DNA of 64,000 nt from Maribacter thermophilus (lineage in GTDB: Bacteria > Bacteroidota > Bacteroidia > Flavobacteriales > Flavobacteriaceae), in NCBI RefSeq assembly GCF_001020565.1, contig NZ_LDAS01000001.1, forward strand, positions 3,594,769 to 3,658,768, given 5' to 3'. The notes beneath the pieces are model-generated. The model saw only the letters and a program-made list of their open reading frames with translations, did not search any database and was not told where the DNA came from. Numbering within the stretch: position 1 is the first letter of the stretch; each line of letters starts with the position of its first letter. Below are positions 45,564 through 54,400 of this stretch, piece after piece. Both the position numbers and the translations under genes were made by a program.

Positions 45564-46487
45564 CTAGTTACATGATGCTCGGTATTTTGATGGGGAATAA
45601 TTTGTTTTGGATTTAAACAATTTGCTGAAAGATTGTTGGTGTTCAAAACCTAATTCAAAAGCGATTTCACCAATGGTCAAAGTGGTGGTTGTCAATTTTT
45701 CTTTTGCCTTTTCAATAAGTTTGTCGTGTATTAATTGTTGTGTGGATCGCCCTGTTAAATTTTTTAGTAGACTGCTCAAATACGTAGGGGACAAATTTAA
45801 TTTGTCTGAAACAAAATTAACCGAAGGTATACCGTTGTTCATCGTAGTTTCTGTATCGAATAATTCGGACAACAGGTCTTCTAATCGGGTTAAAATTTCG
45901 TGATTGTTTTTTTTGCGGGTTATAAACTGTCGTTGGTAAAATCTTTGGGAATAATTGAGCAACAATTCAATTTGCGAGATAATGATATTTTGACTGTAAG
46001 CATCGATATTGGTTTTATATTCGGTTTCAATTTTCTTTAAAATATCGAGTATTGTCTTTTCTTCCTTGTCCGATAAGAACAACGATTCGTTTATGGCATA
46101 ATTAAAAAATTCATACTCCTTTATTTTAGTTGCCAAAGACGTGCCCCAAAGAAAATCAGGATGAAAAATCAAAAGCCATCCTGAGGGCTCTTTGTTCGTT
46201 TCATTTTCAACATACTCTATTTGTAAAATTTGATTGGGGGCAAAAAAGGACATTAAACCATTGTCAAAGTCATACGATTTTTGTCCGTACCGGTATTTTC
46301 CCGAAATATTTCTTTTTAACCCAATAGTAAAATAGTTTTGGAGCCAACTTATGTTGCTGTTTTCGGGCGTGTGTTTTATTAAGCTGTAGTCTATTAGGCT
46401 GATCAATGGGTGATGCGGAGGTTGCAATCCTCTAAGTTGATGAAACTGCGAAATGGTCTCCACTTTTTGTATCCTCTTGTTTTTCAT
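45564..46487 (-). CDS. AraC family transcriptional regulator
   Basis: 307 aa from ATG 46487. C-terminal helix-turn-helix: VSDKLNLSPTYLSSLLKNLTGRSTQQLIHDKLIEKAKEKL and IGEIAFELGFEHQQSFSKLFKSKTNYSPSKYR. It directly follows the SDR gene and may share its transcript. Confidence 0.88.
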   Translation of the reverse strand: MKNKRIQKVETISQFHQLRGLQPPHHPLISLIDYSLIKHTPENSNISWLQNYFTIGLKRNISGKYRYGQKSYDFDNGLMSFFAPNQILQIEYVENETNKEPSGWLLIFHPDFLWGTSLATKIKEYEFFNYAINESLFLSDKEEKTILDILKKIETEYKTNIDAYSQNIIISQIELLLNYSQRFYQRQFITRKKNNHEILTRLEDLLSELFDTETTMNNGIPSVNFVSDKLNLSPTYLSSLLKNLTGRSTQQLIHDKLIEKAKEKLTTTTLTIGEIAFELGFEHQQSFSKLFKSKTNYSPSKYRASCN

Positions 46488-46502
46488 ATTGTGCAATTTG
46501 TG

Positions 46503-47264
46503 CTATAACATGGCCCCGCCCGAAATTTCTATGCGTTGTCCGTTTATCCATTGCGCCTCGTCAGAACATAAAAAGGCGACCACGCTTCCAATATCTTCGG
46601 GTTGCCCAACGCGGCCCAAGGGTGTAATACTGGATAACATTTTCCTTTTTTGTTCATTGTTTTTTGTGTCTCCACCTGCAAAATCGGTTGCTATGGCCCC
46701 AGGAGCCACAACGTTTGCAGTAATGCCCTTATAACCTAATTCCTTCGCCAAATATCGGGTAAATACTTCAATGGCTCCTTTCATTGAAGCATAAGCGGAA
46801 GAATTTGGAAAAGTAAACCGGGTCAAACCGGACGAGATGTTAATGACGCTGCCACCTTCGTTCATATAGGTCAATGCTCGTTGTGTTAGAAAATAAACTC
46901 CTTTTAAATGAATGTTGAACATTTGATCGAACTGTTCTTCGGTGGTTTTTAAAAACGGTGCGTAAATACCCGAACCGGCATTATTTATCAAAAAGTCAAA
47001 ATTAGGGTCGCCATTTTCTTGTTTTAGATACGTGTTTAATTCGTTAAAAAACGCATCGAATAACTCGATGTTGCCGGTGTCTAATCGGATTGCCTTGGCC
47101 TTTTGCCCAATTTTGATAATTTGTGATACGACTTCTTTTGCCGCTGATTCGTTCGAATGGTAGGTAATGATTACGTTTATACCCTTTTTTGCAATGTTAA
47201 GGGCCATATCTTTACCCAAACCTCTGCTTCCCCCCGTAATTAATGCAGTTTTACTTTTTTTCAT
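46503..47264 (-). CDS. SDR family oxidoreductase (FabG-like)
   Basis: 253 aa. ALITGGSRGLGKDMALNI near residue 8, NNAGSG near 92, catalytic Ser in INISSGLT, YASMK (Tyr-x3-Lys) near 157-161, and PGAIATDFAGG. Ends GQRIEISGGAML, a typical classical SDR tail. NAD(P)-dependent reductase of unknown substrate, followed 15 bp later by an AraC regulator. Confidence 0.9.
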   Translation of the reverse strand: MKKSKTALITGGSRGLGKDMALNIAKKGINVIITYHSNESAAKEVVSQIIKIGQKAKAIRLDTGNIELFDAFFNELNTYLKQENGDPNFDFLINNAGSGIYAPFLKTTEEQFDQMFNIHLKGVYFLTQRALTYMNEGGSVINISSGLTRFTFPNSSAYASMKGAIEVFTRYLAKELGYKGITANVVAPGAIATDFAGGDTKNNEQKRKMLSSITPLGRVGQPEDIGSVVAFLCSDEAQWINGQRIEISGGAML

Positions 47265-47700
47265 CTTTTGTAGTTTTTATTTCTACAAAAGTGGGGGCAT
47301 ATGATGAGACAATTTTAGTCTAATCTATGTTTGTTGAAGTCAAATTTGACATTGCCCTTAAAAAAATACCAACAAAAGGGGTAAACCGATCAATGCCCAT
47401 TATTTTTATGGTTGCCTAGGTAAAATTAGGGGGTAATAAAAAAGCTCAAAGAACCTGTTTTTTAGTTCAGTGAGCTTATAAAGGTAATGATCTTGGGTCA
47501 AGAAATAGTTTTCATCTTTTTAATGAAAGGCGAACCTGACCATAAGATCAAGACAATTGTGCTTATTGCGCCTAATGCTTTCTAAACCTATTTAGTCATT
47601 TTTTGCAATTATTTTTTTGGGTGTTAAGAACCATGTTTATAGCAATGAAACATAAAAAAATGGTTAGATCTATGCTTCATCGCCATATACTGTGGATAGT
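47265..47700. other. Intergenic region with hairpin
   Basis: About 435 bp. A hairpin at 47444-47475 (GCTCAAAGAA / TTCAGTGAGC, imperfect) preceded by an A-run looks like a terminator for minus-strand transcription; a very similar hairpin is at 49393-49423. No gene. Confidence 0.5.
47444..47475 (-). terminator. Terminator-like hairpin
   Basis: GCTCA...AAGAA with TTCAGTGAGC, AAAAAA on its left (U-run on the minus strand). Same family as 49393-49423. Confidence 0.5.
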
Positions 47701-48354
47701 TTATTTTGATATGTTTTTCAAAACTTCTATTATCTCGTCAGGTTCTGAGCGGGTTCTATAATCAACATTGACATAGTTCCATTTAACTATTCCGTCGACT
47801 CCCAATACAAAGGTCGCCGGAATGGGTAATACATTGCTGTTTCCGTTATTTATTTTTTTTAGATCAAGGTTGCGGTCTATTCTCATATGCTCCAATAAAA
47901 ACTCGGGAACTTCCCAGGCAACTCCGTATTGTGAGGCAACTTTTGCATCTTGATCTGACAATACGGTAAATTCCATCTCACTAATTTCATTTTTCGTCAT
48001 TGATGAGTCAGGTACTTCGGGGCTTATGGCAACCAATGTGGCACCAAGTGTTTGAATTTCACTTAACCTGTTCTGTAAAGCTCTAAGCTGTAAATTACAG
48101 TACGGACACCAACTGCCGCGATAAAAAGTAATAACAAGTGGCCCCTCATTTAATAAACTAGATAATGATATTTGGTTGCCCAGGGGGTCGGGCAATTCAA
48201 AATCTGGGGCTTTTTCCCCTATTTTAATAGCATTTTCTCCTTGTTGAAAAGCTTTTGCTTTAGCAATTATATCATCGACGCCTTTCATAAATTCAGGATT
48301 CTTTTTTCTTCCTTCGGCAATTTTGGCATCGGTTTGCTCTTTCAGTTTTTGCAT
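47701..48354 (-). CDS. Peroxiredoxin-like (AhpC/TSA) protein
   Basis: 217 aa. EKAPDFELPDPLGNQISLSSLLNEGPLVITFYRGSWCPYCNLQLRALQ gives the thioredoxin fold with GSWCPYC. Relatives in this 'peroxiredoxin-like' group have CxxC instead of a single peroxidatic Cys, so they may be thiol oxidoreductases. A charged helical N-terminal part of about 45 residues precedes it. Cytoplasmic. Confidence 0.87.
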   Translation of the reverse strand: MQKLKEQTDAKIAEGRKKNPEFMKGVDDIIAKAKAFQQGENAIKIGEKAPDFELPDPLGNQISLSSLLNEGPLVITFYRGSWCPYCNLQLRALQNRLSEIQTLGATLVAISPEVPDSSMTKNEISEMEFTVLSDQDAKVASQYGVAWEVPEFLLEHMRIDRNLDLKKINNGNSNVLPIPATFVLGVDGIVKWNYVNVDYRTRSEPDEIIEVLKNISK

Positions 48355-48517
48355 TGTTTCTTTAATTATAGATGGCTAAATATCAAATTCATATAAGGTG
48401 TTAATTACCTTTAATAACTAAGATCGAAGACTTAGTATGAAAAAAGACCAAAACCTTTCTTTATTGTAGTTGTTTTTCTATGTTTTATAAGCTGTGTTGG
48501 TAGTAAATATTTTATTG

Positions 48518-48572
48518 AATGAGCCTAGAATGGTAATGTCTTGTGCCTAGGAAGAATTTGTTTGTTTTTTAC
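48518..48572. repeat. 55-bp direct repeat, copy 1
   Basis: Identical to 49417-49471. The pair flanks the UDG gene. It begins AATGAGCCTAGAATGG and ends GTTTGTTTTTTAC. Confidence 0.88.
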
Positions 48573-48605
48573 CACGGTTCTTTTTTCCTATGAGAGCTGC
48601 CCATT

Positions 48606-49184
48606 TCAATCTTTATGTAATGTTTCTTTTACTATTTCTTGCAATATTTTTAAAATATCTTCTTTAAACCAACTATTTTTCTTTTGCCATATGTTGTTTC
48701 GTGGTGAAGGATGTGGCAATGGTAAGTATTCTGGTAAATAGGTTTCGTAGTTTTTGACTGTTTCGGTCAAAGTTCTTTTTTTTAGATTTTTGAGGTAATA
48801 TTTTTGGGCATATTGGCCGATTAATATTGTTAGTCTTATTTCGGTCATTGACTCCAATAACTGTTTATGCCACAATGGTGCACATTCCGGTCTTGGCGGT
48901 AAGTCGCCCGACTTTCCTGTTCCGGGAAAACAGAATCCTATCGGTATTAGGGCAAAATGGGCTTTATCATAAAATGTTTTTTCACTCACGTTTAGCCACT
49001 CTCTTAAATTTTTACCACTTGCATCATTCCAAGGTATTCCTGTATCATGTACTTTAATACCGGGCGCTTGTCCGATAATTACAATTTTTGATGTTTTACT
49101 GGCTTGAATTATAGGTCTTGGTCCATAGGGCAAGAAATCTTTGCAAACAGTACATTTTCTGATTTCTTTGAGCAGTTCGTCCAT
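48606..49184 (-). CDS. Uracil-DNA glycosylase family protein
   Basis: 192 aa from ATG 49184 (MDELLKEIRKCTVCKD). Motif A IIGQAPGIKVHDTGIPWNDASG and motif B LPLPHPSPRNN are clear, with GDLPPRPECAPLWH in between. Only one N-terminal CxxC is present, so the usual four-cysteine iron-sulfur cluster of family 4 is not evident. Removes uracil or a similar base from DNA. It lies between two direct repeats and has a palindrome upstream. Confidence 0.86.
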   Translation of the reverse strand: MDELLKEIRKCTVCKDFLPYGPRPIIQASKTSKIVIIGQAPGIKVHDTGIPWNDASGKNLREWLNVSEKTFYDKAHFALIPIGFCFPGTGKSGDLPPRPECAPLWHKQLLESMTEIRLTILIGQYAQKYYLKNLKKRTLTETVKNYETYLPEYLPLPHPSPRNNIWQKKNSWFKEDILKILQEIVKETLHKD

Positions 49185-49264
49185 TACATAAAAATAGGAA
49201 AACACATGAAATTTTGGCTCAATGTTTTTTTGGGATATCAGTTTAGTGCCCTTTATCCAAATTT

Positions 49265-49278
49265 ATCCTGTACAGGAT
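49265..49278. promoter_or_regulatory. Palindrome upstream of the UDG gene
   Basis: ATCCTGTACAGGAT, perfect over 14 bp, 80 bp before the UDG start. It includes CTGTACAG, the kind of core seen in SOS or CRP-type sites. Confidence 0.4.
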
Positions 49279-49392
49279 TTAGGCACCCATCCTTTGTGGT
49301 TGACCGCTAACCAGCACTTAAAAGCCTTATACCTCTTTATTGCATAGTGGTACAATTGTCTGTTTAAAATTAGGGAGGTTTAATTAAAAAAA

Positions 49393-49423
49393 GCTCAAAG
49401 AATATATTTTTTATTCAATGAGC
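49393..49423 (-). terminator. Terminator-like hairpin
   Basis: GCTCAAAGAATA / TATTCAATGAGC with a short T-rich loop and an A-run on the left side. It would end the DoxX transcript on the minus strand. Confidence 0.5.
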
Positions 49424-49471
49424 CTAGAATGGTAATGTCTTGTGCCTAGGAAGAATTTGTTTGTTTTTTAC
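49417..49471. repeat. 55-bp direct repeat, copy 2
   Basis: Same as 48518-48572; starts inside the right arm of the hairpin at 49393-49423. Confidence 0.88.
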
Positions 49472-49548
49472 TTGGTTATTTGTGGGTTTTAGTCTTTTTA
49501 AACCATCGCCAAGTTGATCGTCCGCTACAGTAGTCGATCATATTTTCT

Positions 49549-49929
49549 TTATCGATTTTCTATAATTGGTTTGTATTTGTCCCAATTGGCAATAATCGCC
49601 CAAATGTTGATGGCCAATAAAATTATTGCTATTGTAATACCTGCTATATCGTGTACTAAATGATGCACAAAAATGCCTATCGTAACAGGAAGGATTACGA
49701 TGGCGCCCAAGGCTCTTTTTTTAGGAATTGCGATTAGGGCTCCACCAACGATCTCGACAATGGCCACAAGTGGAAAAATCCATTTTATGATCATAAACCC
49801 GCCCATTACTTGCATCATTTCTTCAGACATTTCCGGCATTGGCATATAGTTGAAGAATTTGTTTAAACCTGAATTAATCATCATTAATCCGAAAAGAATA
49901 CATAAAACTGTAAGAACCTTGTTTTTCAT
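49549..49929 (-). CDS. DoxX-like membrane protein
   Basis: 126 aa, four transmembrane helices. FGLMMINSGLNKFFNYMPMP, FPLVAIVEIVGGALIAIPKKRALGAIVILPVTIGIFVHHLVHD match small DoxX proteins. Divergent from an hxlR gene with which it shares the regulatory region 49930-50037, so the HxlR protein probably controls it. Confidence 0.85.
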   Translation of the reverse strand: MKNKVLTVLCILFGLMMINSGLNKFFNYMPMPEMSEEMMQVMGGFMIIKWIFPLVAIVEIVGGALIAIPKKRALGAIVILPVTIGIFVHHLVHDIAGITIAIILLAINIWAIIANWDKYKPIIENR

Positions 49930-49990
49930 TTTAAATAGTTATCATTAATAGGTCAAACTTAATTATTTTTGATAACCATTAGTAATCGGA

Positions 49991-50021
49991 TACCTATAGG
50001 TAACCAGTAACCTACAGGTAA
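49991..50021. promoter_or_regulatory. Two HxlR-type operator palindromes
   Basis: TACCTATAGGTA (perfect, 49991-50002) and TAACCTACAGGTAA (near-perfect, 50008-50021), about 16 bp apart, between the divergent doxX and hxlR genes. Confidence 0.5.
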
Positions 50022-50037
50022 TCACGAACCAATAGTG

Positions 50038-50412
50038 ATGAAAAAGAAAGAACACAAAGAATGTATGTCCGCTTTGTTACCTGTAAGGGATACCTTGGAT
50101 ATAATAGGTGGTAAATGGAAGATTTTAATCTTAATTTCAATCTGGGAAGGTAATAAGCATTTTAGGGAAATTGAACGTAGTATTCCAAAATTAAGTACCA
50201 AAGTATTATCAAAGGAATTAAAGGATATGGAAGAAAACCAGTTAATTACTAGAACTGTTTTAAATGGTTTTCCGGTAAGAACGGAATATGCGGCTACGGA
50301 GCACTCCAAAACATTGGAAAAAGTTATACTGGAATTGCATAAATGGGGTGTTAATCATAGAAAAAAAATTTTTGGCAAAGAATCTGTGGTAGTAAACTCA
50401 GATGATGCCTAA
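50038..50412 (+). CDS. HxlR family transcriptional regulator
   Basis: 124 aa from ATG 50038 (a GTG directly before it is possible). LLPVRDTLDIIGGKWKILILISIWEGNKHFREIERSIPKLSTKVLSKELKDMEENQLITR is the HxlR winged-helix core, with Cys10 in HKECMSA, a position used for thiol or electrophile sensing in family members. Divergent from the DoxX gene. Confidence 0.9.
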   Translation: MKKKEHKECMSALLPVRDTLDIIGGKWKILILISIWEGNKHFREIERSIPKLSTKVLSKELKDMEENQLITRTVLNGFPVRTEYAATEHSKTLEKVILELHKWGVNHRKKIFGKESVVVNSDDA

Positions 50413-50742
50413 CCTGCTTTTGGTTTACTTAACTGCAAGGGCTTTTACTATGATGTAGTTGTGTAAACACCCATAGGTTTTGCCACCTATAAATTTGTCA
50501 TTGATCCATGTTTTATTTTGGTATATAGCTACAATATATGGCGGTGGTTTTGAGGGTTTTGTCGTTTTTTATTTTTCGCTGGGCATGGTAGCTTCGATTA
50601 TTTTACCTGCCATTTCATGGGCGATGTGTTGCACAAATGTATCTTTTGGCCTGCTTATAGTTGCATCTTGTTACAATAAATGACCCCAGATGGTTAATGC
50701 AGGATCTTAGCCTCATGTTATAGGGTCTTCGTTAGCAGTCGG
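50413..50742. other. Intergenic region, no gene called
   Basis: 330 bp between convergent genes. A short minus-strand segment with HIAHEMAGKIIEA recalls the DoxX HHLVHDIAG motif, but it is too short and interrupted to call. Confidence 0.45.
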
Positions 50743-51576
50743 CTATTTTATTTCGTTCAAGATTTGTGGCCAAATGGTGTTTTTAAAATGTTCTTTGAAC
50801 ATTCCAAAATGTCCAATTTTACCTGCTTTAAAATCAATGGGATTTAAGTGTACCGATTTTCTTTTGGCATTCTTATATTTATCGGTCATCCATTGAACTG
50901 CCTCTTTGGGGGCAAAGTTGTCATCGTCTATGCTATAGGCGGTCATATCTGCTTCTATGGTTTGGTAGAAGGTTTCTTTGATAGATTTGTCGCTAAAAAT
51001 ATAGTCTTTGTGCTTGCCCCAATTTCGCCATTGTTCAGCTACATTTTTCGGTAGATTTTCCATGCCGCTAATTCTTTTGGATTTTAAATAACCAAAAGTT
51101 TTTAGAAGAATCGGAAAAAGAATATACCAATTAAACCACATTTTTATTCTTTCAATTCCTTTCCAGTATTTCCAATAACCGGATTGTGCGGCTACTAAAA
51201 TTACTTTGTCCAATTTATAGGATGATTCGGCAAGTCCTATTAGTTGCCCTCCAATACTATGCCCAAGAATTACCTTCTTAGAACTTGGGTAGTTGTTTAT
51301 AACGTATCGTATGATACTTTCTAAATCATTTCTGCCCCAATCGGCAGCATTGGTCTGTAGTTCTTTAATAGGTTTTTTTAGAGAACGTCCTATACCATTA
51401 TAGTCAAATGTGATAACCGTAATCCCCTTATTTTCGAGGTATTTGGCGAATTTAAGATAGAACTCCTGTTTTACTCCCGTTGCCGATGCAATAATCAGAA
51501 CGGTTTCACTTCTTTTGTCATCAAACAAAGTTGCCGATAATGTTCCGGAGTTATGTTCTATATCAATTTCTTTCAT
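50743..51576 (-). CDS. Alpha/beta hydrolase
   Basis: 277 aa. IIASATGVKQEFYLKFAKYLENKG near the N-terminus, then FDYNGIGRS and the nucleophile elbow ILGHSIGGQL (Ser107), as in serine aminopeptidase-like hydrolases. Likely esterase or thioesterase of unknown substrate. Single gene. Confidence 0.87.
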   Translation of the reverse strand: MKEIDIEHNSGTLSATLFDDKRSETVLIIASATGVKQEFYLKFAKYLENKGITVITFDYNGIGRSLKKPIKELQTNAADWGRNDLESIIRYVINNYPSSKKVILGHSIGGQLIGLAESSYKLDKVILVAAQSGYWKYWKGIERIKMWFNWYILFPILLKTFGYLKSKRISGMENLPKNVAEQWRNWGKHKDYIFSDKSIKETFYQTIEADMTAYSIDDDNFAPKEAVQWMTDKYKNAKRKSVHLNPIDFKAGKIGHFGMFKEHFKNTIWPQILNEIK

Positions 51577-51741
51577 TTTTCGTTGCTTGTTCCCATGGTT
51601 TATTCAAGGTACGATCAAAATTCTTCCAAATACAAACTTTGCCTAATTCCCTTAATACAGTTTTATCATGGGGCAATGGTTGGTTTTTTAAGGGGCACAA
51701 TGGTTTGGTTATGAGTGGTTACGATGGGTTTAACCACTAAT
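51577..51741. other. Intergenic sequence
   Basis: 165 bp between the hydrolase start and the decayed frame to its right. No signal seen. Confidence 0.4.
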
Positions 51742-52176
51742 TTAATAAACAAAAATGGTTCTTTGTTCTATACAAGGGGTTTTTAAATGGACAATCGGAG
51801 GCAATAGGTTATATGCAGGCTTCTTTTATGATTGTTCCATTAACGTTTTAAACTCCACCTTCTACCATTCCAATAATGGTACGTTTTTATTTTGGTCGTC
51901 ATATTTCAAAGCTCCCAGAATTTTTAACTCCAAATCAAATATTTCTTTCTAAGTCTTCTTTAATGGCAAAAACGGATTGTAATACTGTGTTTTAACACAT
52001 GGTTGTGCTTTAATGTTTGTTTCAAACTCATTTATTGTAGTCAACCTTCCTTGTTCTTTTGAGAAATGAGCTATAGAATACCCTTTTTTAAGTATAGTGT
52101 TAATGCTATTGTTCCATATTAAAATTCGACCTTTTGAATCCTTCAGTACACTTCTAATGTATAGGGTTTTATTTAT
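51742..52176 (-). pseudogene. Possible decayed coding sequence, one frame with three stops
   Basis: One minus frame runs 144 codons from a stop at 52177-52179 to a stop at 51742-51744 with only three internal stops (51949-51951, 51862-51864, 51826-51828) in AT-rich DNA, where about twice as many are expected. Segments such as FSKEQGRLTTINEFETNI and KILGALKYDDQNKNVPL look like real protein. I do not recognise the family. It has no start codon that I can support. Confidence 0.35.
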
Positions 52177-52336
52177 CTAAAGAATTACATTTTATCATCG
52201 TAATTAAACAAGGTGGAATAAGTTACGGAACAGGTAGTACATTTTTTAATACTTCAGTGAGACCATCGGAGGTATTCAAGTTTTCGTAAACCGGCTTTGC
52301 CTGCAATTTTATCCGTATTGGTGGTAGTGTCCATAG

Positions 52337-52687
52337 TTACTTTCCGATTATTCTTCTTCTATGGTTCAGGCCCCATTTGGCAATTGTCTTGGTCAAATTT
52401 TTAAGTGTAGCCCCATACTCTGTTATTTCGTATTCTACGGCCACTGGCTGGGTATTTAATACGTTTCTTGTAATAAGTTCGTTCATTTCCAATTCCTTTA
52501 ATTCCTTACTCAACATTCTTCCAGAGATTCCTTTTACTTCCCTTAAAAGTTCAGAATAGCGCATTTTTTTATAGCATAGGCAAGCGATAATAGACATTTT
52601 CCATTTGCCTTTAAATAAATCCATTACATCGTGGATTGCTAATATGGTTTGGCTACATTCTTTTATCGGTTCTATTTCCATCTCCAT
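52337..52687 (-). CDS. HxlR family transcriptional regulator
   Basis: 116 aa. MDLFKGKWKMSIIACLCYKKMRYSELLREVKGISGRMLSKELKELEMNELITRNVL is the HxlR core, with Cys11 (IKECSQ) as in other thiol-sensing members. Divergent from the nitroreductase gene, which it probably controls. Confidence 0.9.
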   Translation of the reverse strand: MEMEIEPIKECSQTILAIHDVMDLFKGKWKMSIIACLCYKKMRYSELLREVKGISGRMLSKELKELEMNELITRNVLNTQPVAVEYEITEYGATLKNLTKTIAKWGLNHRRRIIGK

Positions 52688-52735
52688 GATAAGTTACTTG
52701 GTTACTCGAATGTTACTATTACTTTTGAGTCGTAA

Positions 52736-52750
52736 GTTACTAAAAGTAAC
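52736..52750. promoter_or_regulatory. HxlR-type operator
   Basis: GTTACT-AAA-AGTAAC palindrome in the divergent region, with three further GTTACT half-sites at about 52692-52717. Confidence 0.5.
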
Positions 52751-52793
52751 ATGTATGGCTGTATTTTCGTGTTTTAATTTTAAGACTAAAAAA

Positions 52794-53423
52794 ATGAAAT
52801 TAATAGACGATTTAAAATGGCGATATGCCACAAAAAAATATAGCAATAAAAAAGTTGCAAATGATGATCTAGAGAAAATAGTAGAAGCAATAAACCTTTC
52901 TGCATCTTCCATTGGAATGCAAACCTATAGACTTTTCGTTATTGAGGATCAAGCATTGAAAAAGGAATTAGGTGAGGGTTCATTTAACTCACAGATTGCC
53001 GAATGCTCACATCTTTTGATTTTTGCCGCCTTTGATTCGATCAATGGGGAAACCATAGATAATTATATTGAATTTGTTGCCAAGGAAAGAGAAACACCTG
53101 TAGAGGAACTAACGAATTTCAAGAATACGATTAGAGATTATTTATTGGCTAGAACCGATGACGAAAATTTTATTTGGTCGGCAAAACAGGCTTATATTGG
53201 TTTAGGAACTGCTTTAATTGCCGCTGCAGCGTTAAAAATAGATGCTACGCCAATGGAAGGTTTCGATGCTGAAAAATTTGACAAAATATTAAGACTGAAA
53301 GAAAAAAAATTAAAAAGTGTCGTTTTGCTCGCATTGGGCTACCGAGATGAAGAAAACGACTATCTGGCCAAACTTAAAAAAGTGAGAATACCGATTCAAG
53401 AGTTTTGCACTAAGGTTGGCTAA
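52794..53423 (+). CDS. NAD(P)H-dependent nitroreductase family protein
   Basis: 209 aa from ATG 52794; the open frame begins further left but overlaps the hxlR gene. DDLKWRYATKKYSNKKVANDDL at the N-terminus and ASSIGMQTYRLFVIED near 45-60 are the FMN-binding pattern of NfsB-like nitroreductases; QAYIGLGTALIAAAALKIDATPMEGFD is the second motif. Reduces nitro compounds or quinones in the cytoplasm with NAD(P)H. HxlR control via thiol-stress sensing is likely. Confidence 0.9.
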   Translation: MKLIDDLKWRYATKKYSNKKVANDDLEKIVEAINLSASSIGMQTYRLFVIEDQALKKELGEGSFNSQIAECSHLLIFAAFDSINGETIDNYIEFVAKERETPVEELTNFKNTIRDYLLARTDDENFIWSAKQAYIGLGTALIAAAALKIDATPMEGFDAEKFDKILRLKEKKLKSVVLLALGYRDEENDYLAKLKKVRIPIQEFCTKVG

Positions 53424-53436
53424 ATATTTGAACCAT

Positions 53437-53480
53437 ATGACCAAGACTGCTTGTATAAAATCAAGTAGTTTTTTGGTCAT
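53437..53480 (+). terminator. Terminator of the nitroreductase gene
   Basis: ATGACCAA...TTGGTCAT outer arms and ACTGCTTG / CAAGTAGT inner arms form a long stem; the T-run lies in the 3' side. Confidence 0.7.
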
Positions 53481-53566
53481 TGGACGACCATTTTATGAAA
53501 TTTCTTATGTAGGTAAAAAAGGTATTGTTGTGTTAAGCCATTAAATGGAAGTGAGTAGTACCACAG

Positions 53567-53814
53567 AGGGTTGGGCCAAGTGTAGTGCGGAGGTGCGACA
53601 TTTGCCACGGCAGTGGGCTAGTTGGTCCGCTGGCCAGTTTTCGTCTGCACACGAAGCTGAAGTTTATTGGTTAATTTTATTTTTTCATGTCCAAAGCTAA
53701 AATTGAATATTTCGCTATCGCGTAATTTTCAATTTAGTTACATCATAAAAATACACAAACTCAACGATTAAGTCCTAAACTCTGCATTAGGTTTAGGTGT
53801 TGTTGTACGTTGGC
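53567..53814 (-). repeat. attC-like site A (last of the array)
   Basis: Long imperfect inverted repeat; minus strand starts GCCAACGTACAACAAC and ends CCGCACTACACTTGGCCCAACC. Its middle (53705-53740) matches site G at about 33 of 35 bases. Confidence 0.65.
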
Positions 53815-53854
53815 ATTTTTTTAGAGTGTCTTGATGTTTAAGTGTTGGCTATTT

Positions 53855-54331
53855 TTAATTGCTTTTTAGCTTTTCGGCTACTTCATCATAATACTCTTGT
53901 GTAACTACTTCGGTCCAAGTAGTTGGTTGTTCACCACCATATAGGGCCAGGTATGTTACATCATTATACTTCGTGGAGGAATGCCAGTGTTCTATCTCTT
54001 TCTCACATTTAATTACATCGCCTTTTTTCAAGATTACGGGCTTACTTCCTCTCTCTTGATAATAAGCTTCTCCATCTACAATTATTAAGACTTGGGCAGA
54101 ACCATGCTTGTGCCAGTCCAATGTTGAGTTCGCTTTAAAAGTTGCTTTTGTGATATTGTAACCCAATTCTTCGTCATCGTGAATAATGGCATTCAACCAA
54201 GCTTCTCCTATATAATGTGTATTGGGTGCTTTTGCTCCTTCGGTAAGATATGAGTGTATATTGTAATCAGAGTCCTGTGAAAATACGGGTGCAGCTACTA
54301 GTATAAACAGAAGTAATATTAATTTTTTCAT
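53855..54331 (-). CDS. Exported cupin-domain protein (cassette gene)
   Basis: 158 aa, signal peptide ending PVFSQ. DWHKHGSAQVLIIVDGEAYYQERGSKPVILKKGDVIKCEKEIEHWHSS shows both cupin motifs with His-x-His, Glu and His metal ligands. Likely an exported dioxygenase, isomerase or sugar-binding protein. It follows the SRPBCC gene by 69 bp, and attC-like site A follows it. Confidence 0.85.
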   Translation of the reverse strand: MKKLILLLFILVAAPVFSQDSDYNIHSYLTEGAKAPNTHYIGEAWLNAIIHDDEELGYNITKATFKANSTLDWHKHGSAQVLIIVDGEAYYQERGSKPVILKKGDVIKCEKEIEHWHSSTKYNDVTYLALYGGEQPTTWTEVVTQEYYDEVAEKLKSN

Positions 54332-54400
54332 TTTTTTTAAAGTTTAATGTTTTGCGACTTGGTAAAAATGTCCAAACCTTTGTATAGGCATAGATTTACA

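Larger units (their letters stand above)
49206..49548. other. Intergenic region upstream of the UDG gene
   Basis: About 340 bp with a 14-bp perfect palindrome ATCCTGTACAGGAT (49265-49278), a terminator-like hairpin (49393-49423) and the second copy of the 55-bp repeat (49417-49471). No gene seen. Confidence 0.6.

Noticed and set aside
45347..45646. Minus-strand frame of 99 codons after the AraC gene
   Set aside because: Overlaps the end of the AraC gene in another frame and has no protein character.
50480..50683. Plus-strand hydrophobic frame of 67 codons, and on the other strand a fragment resembling a DoxX motif
   Set aside because: Needs an alternative start; the opposite-strand similarity covers only about ten residues and is flanked by stops.
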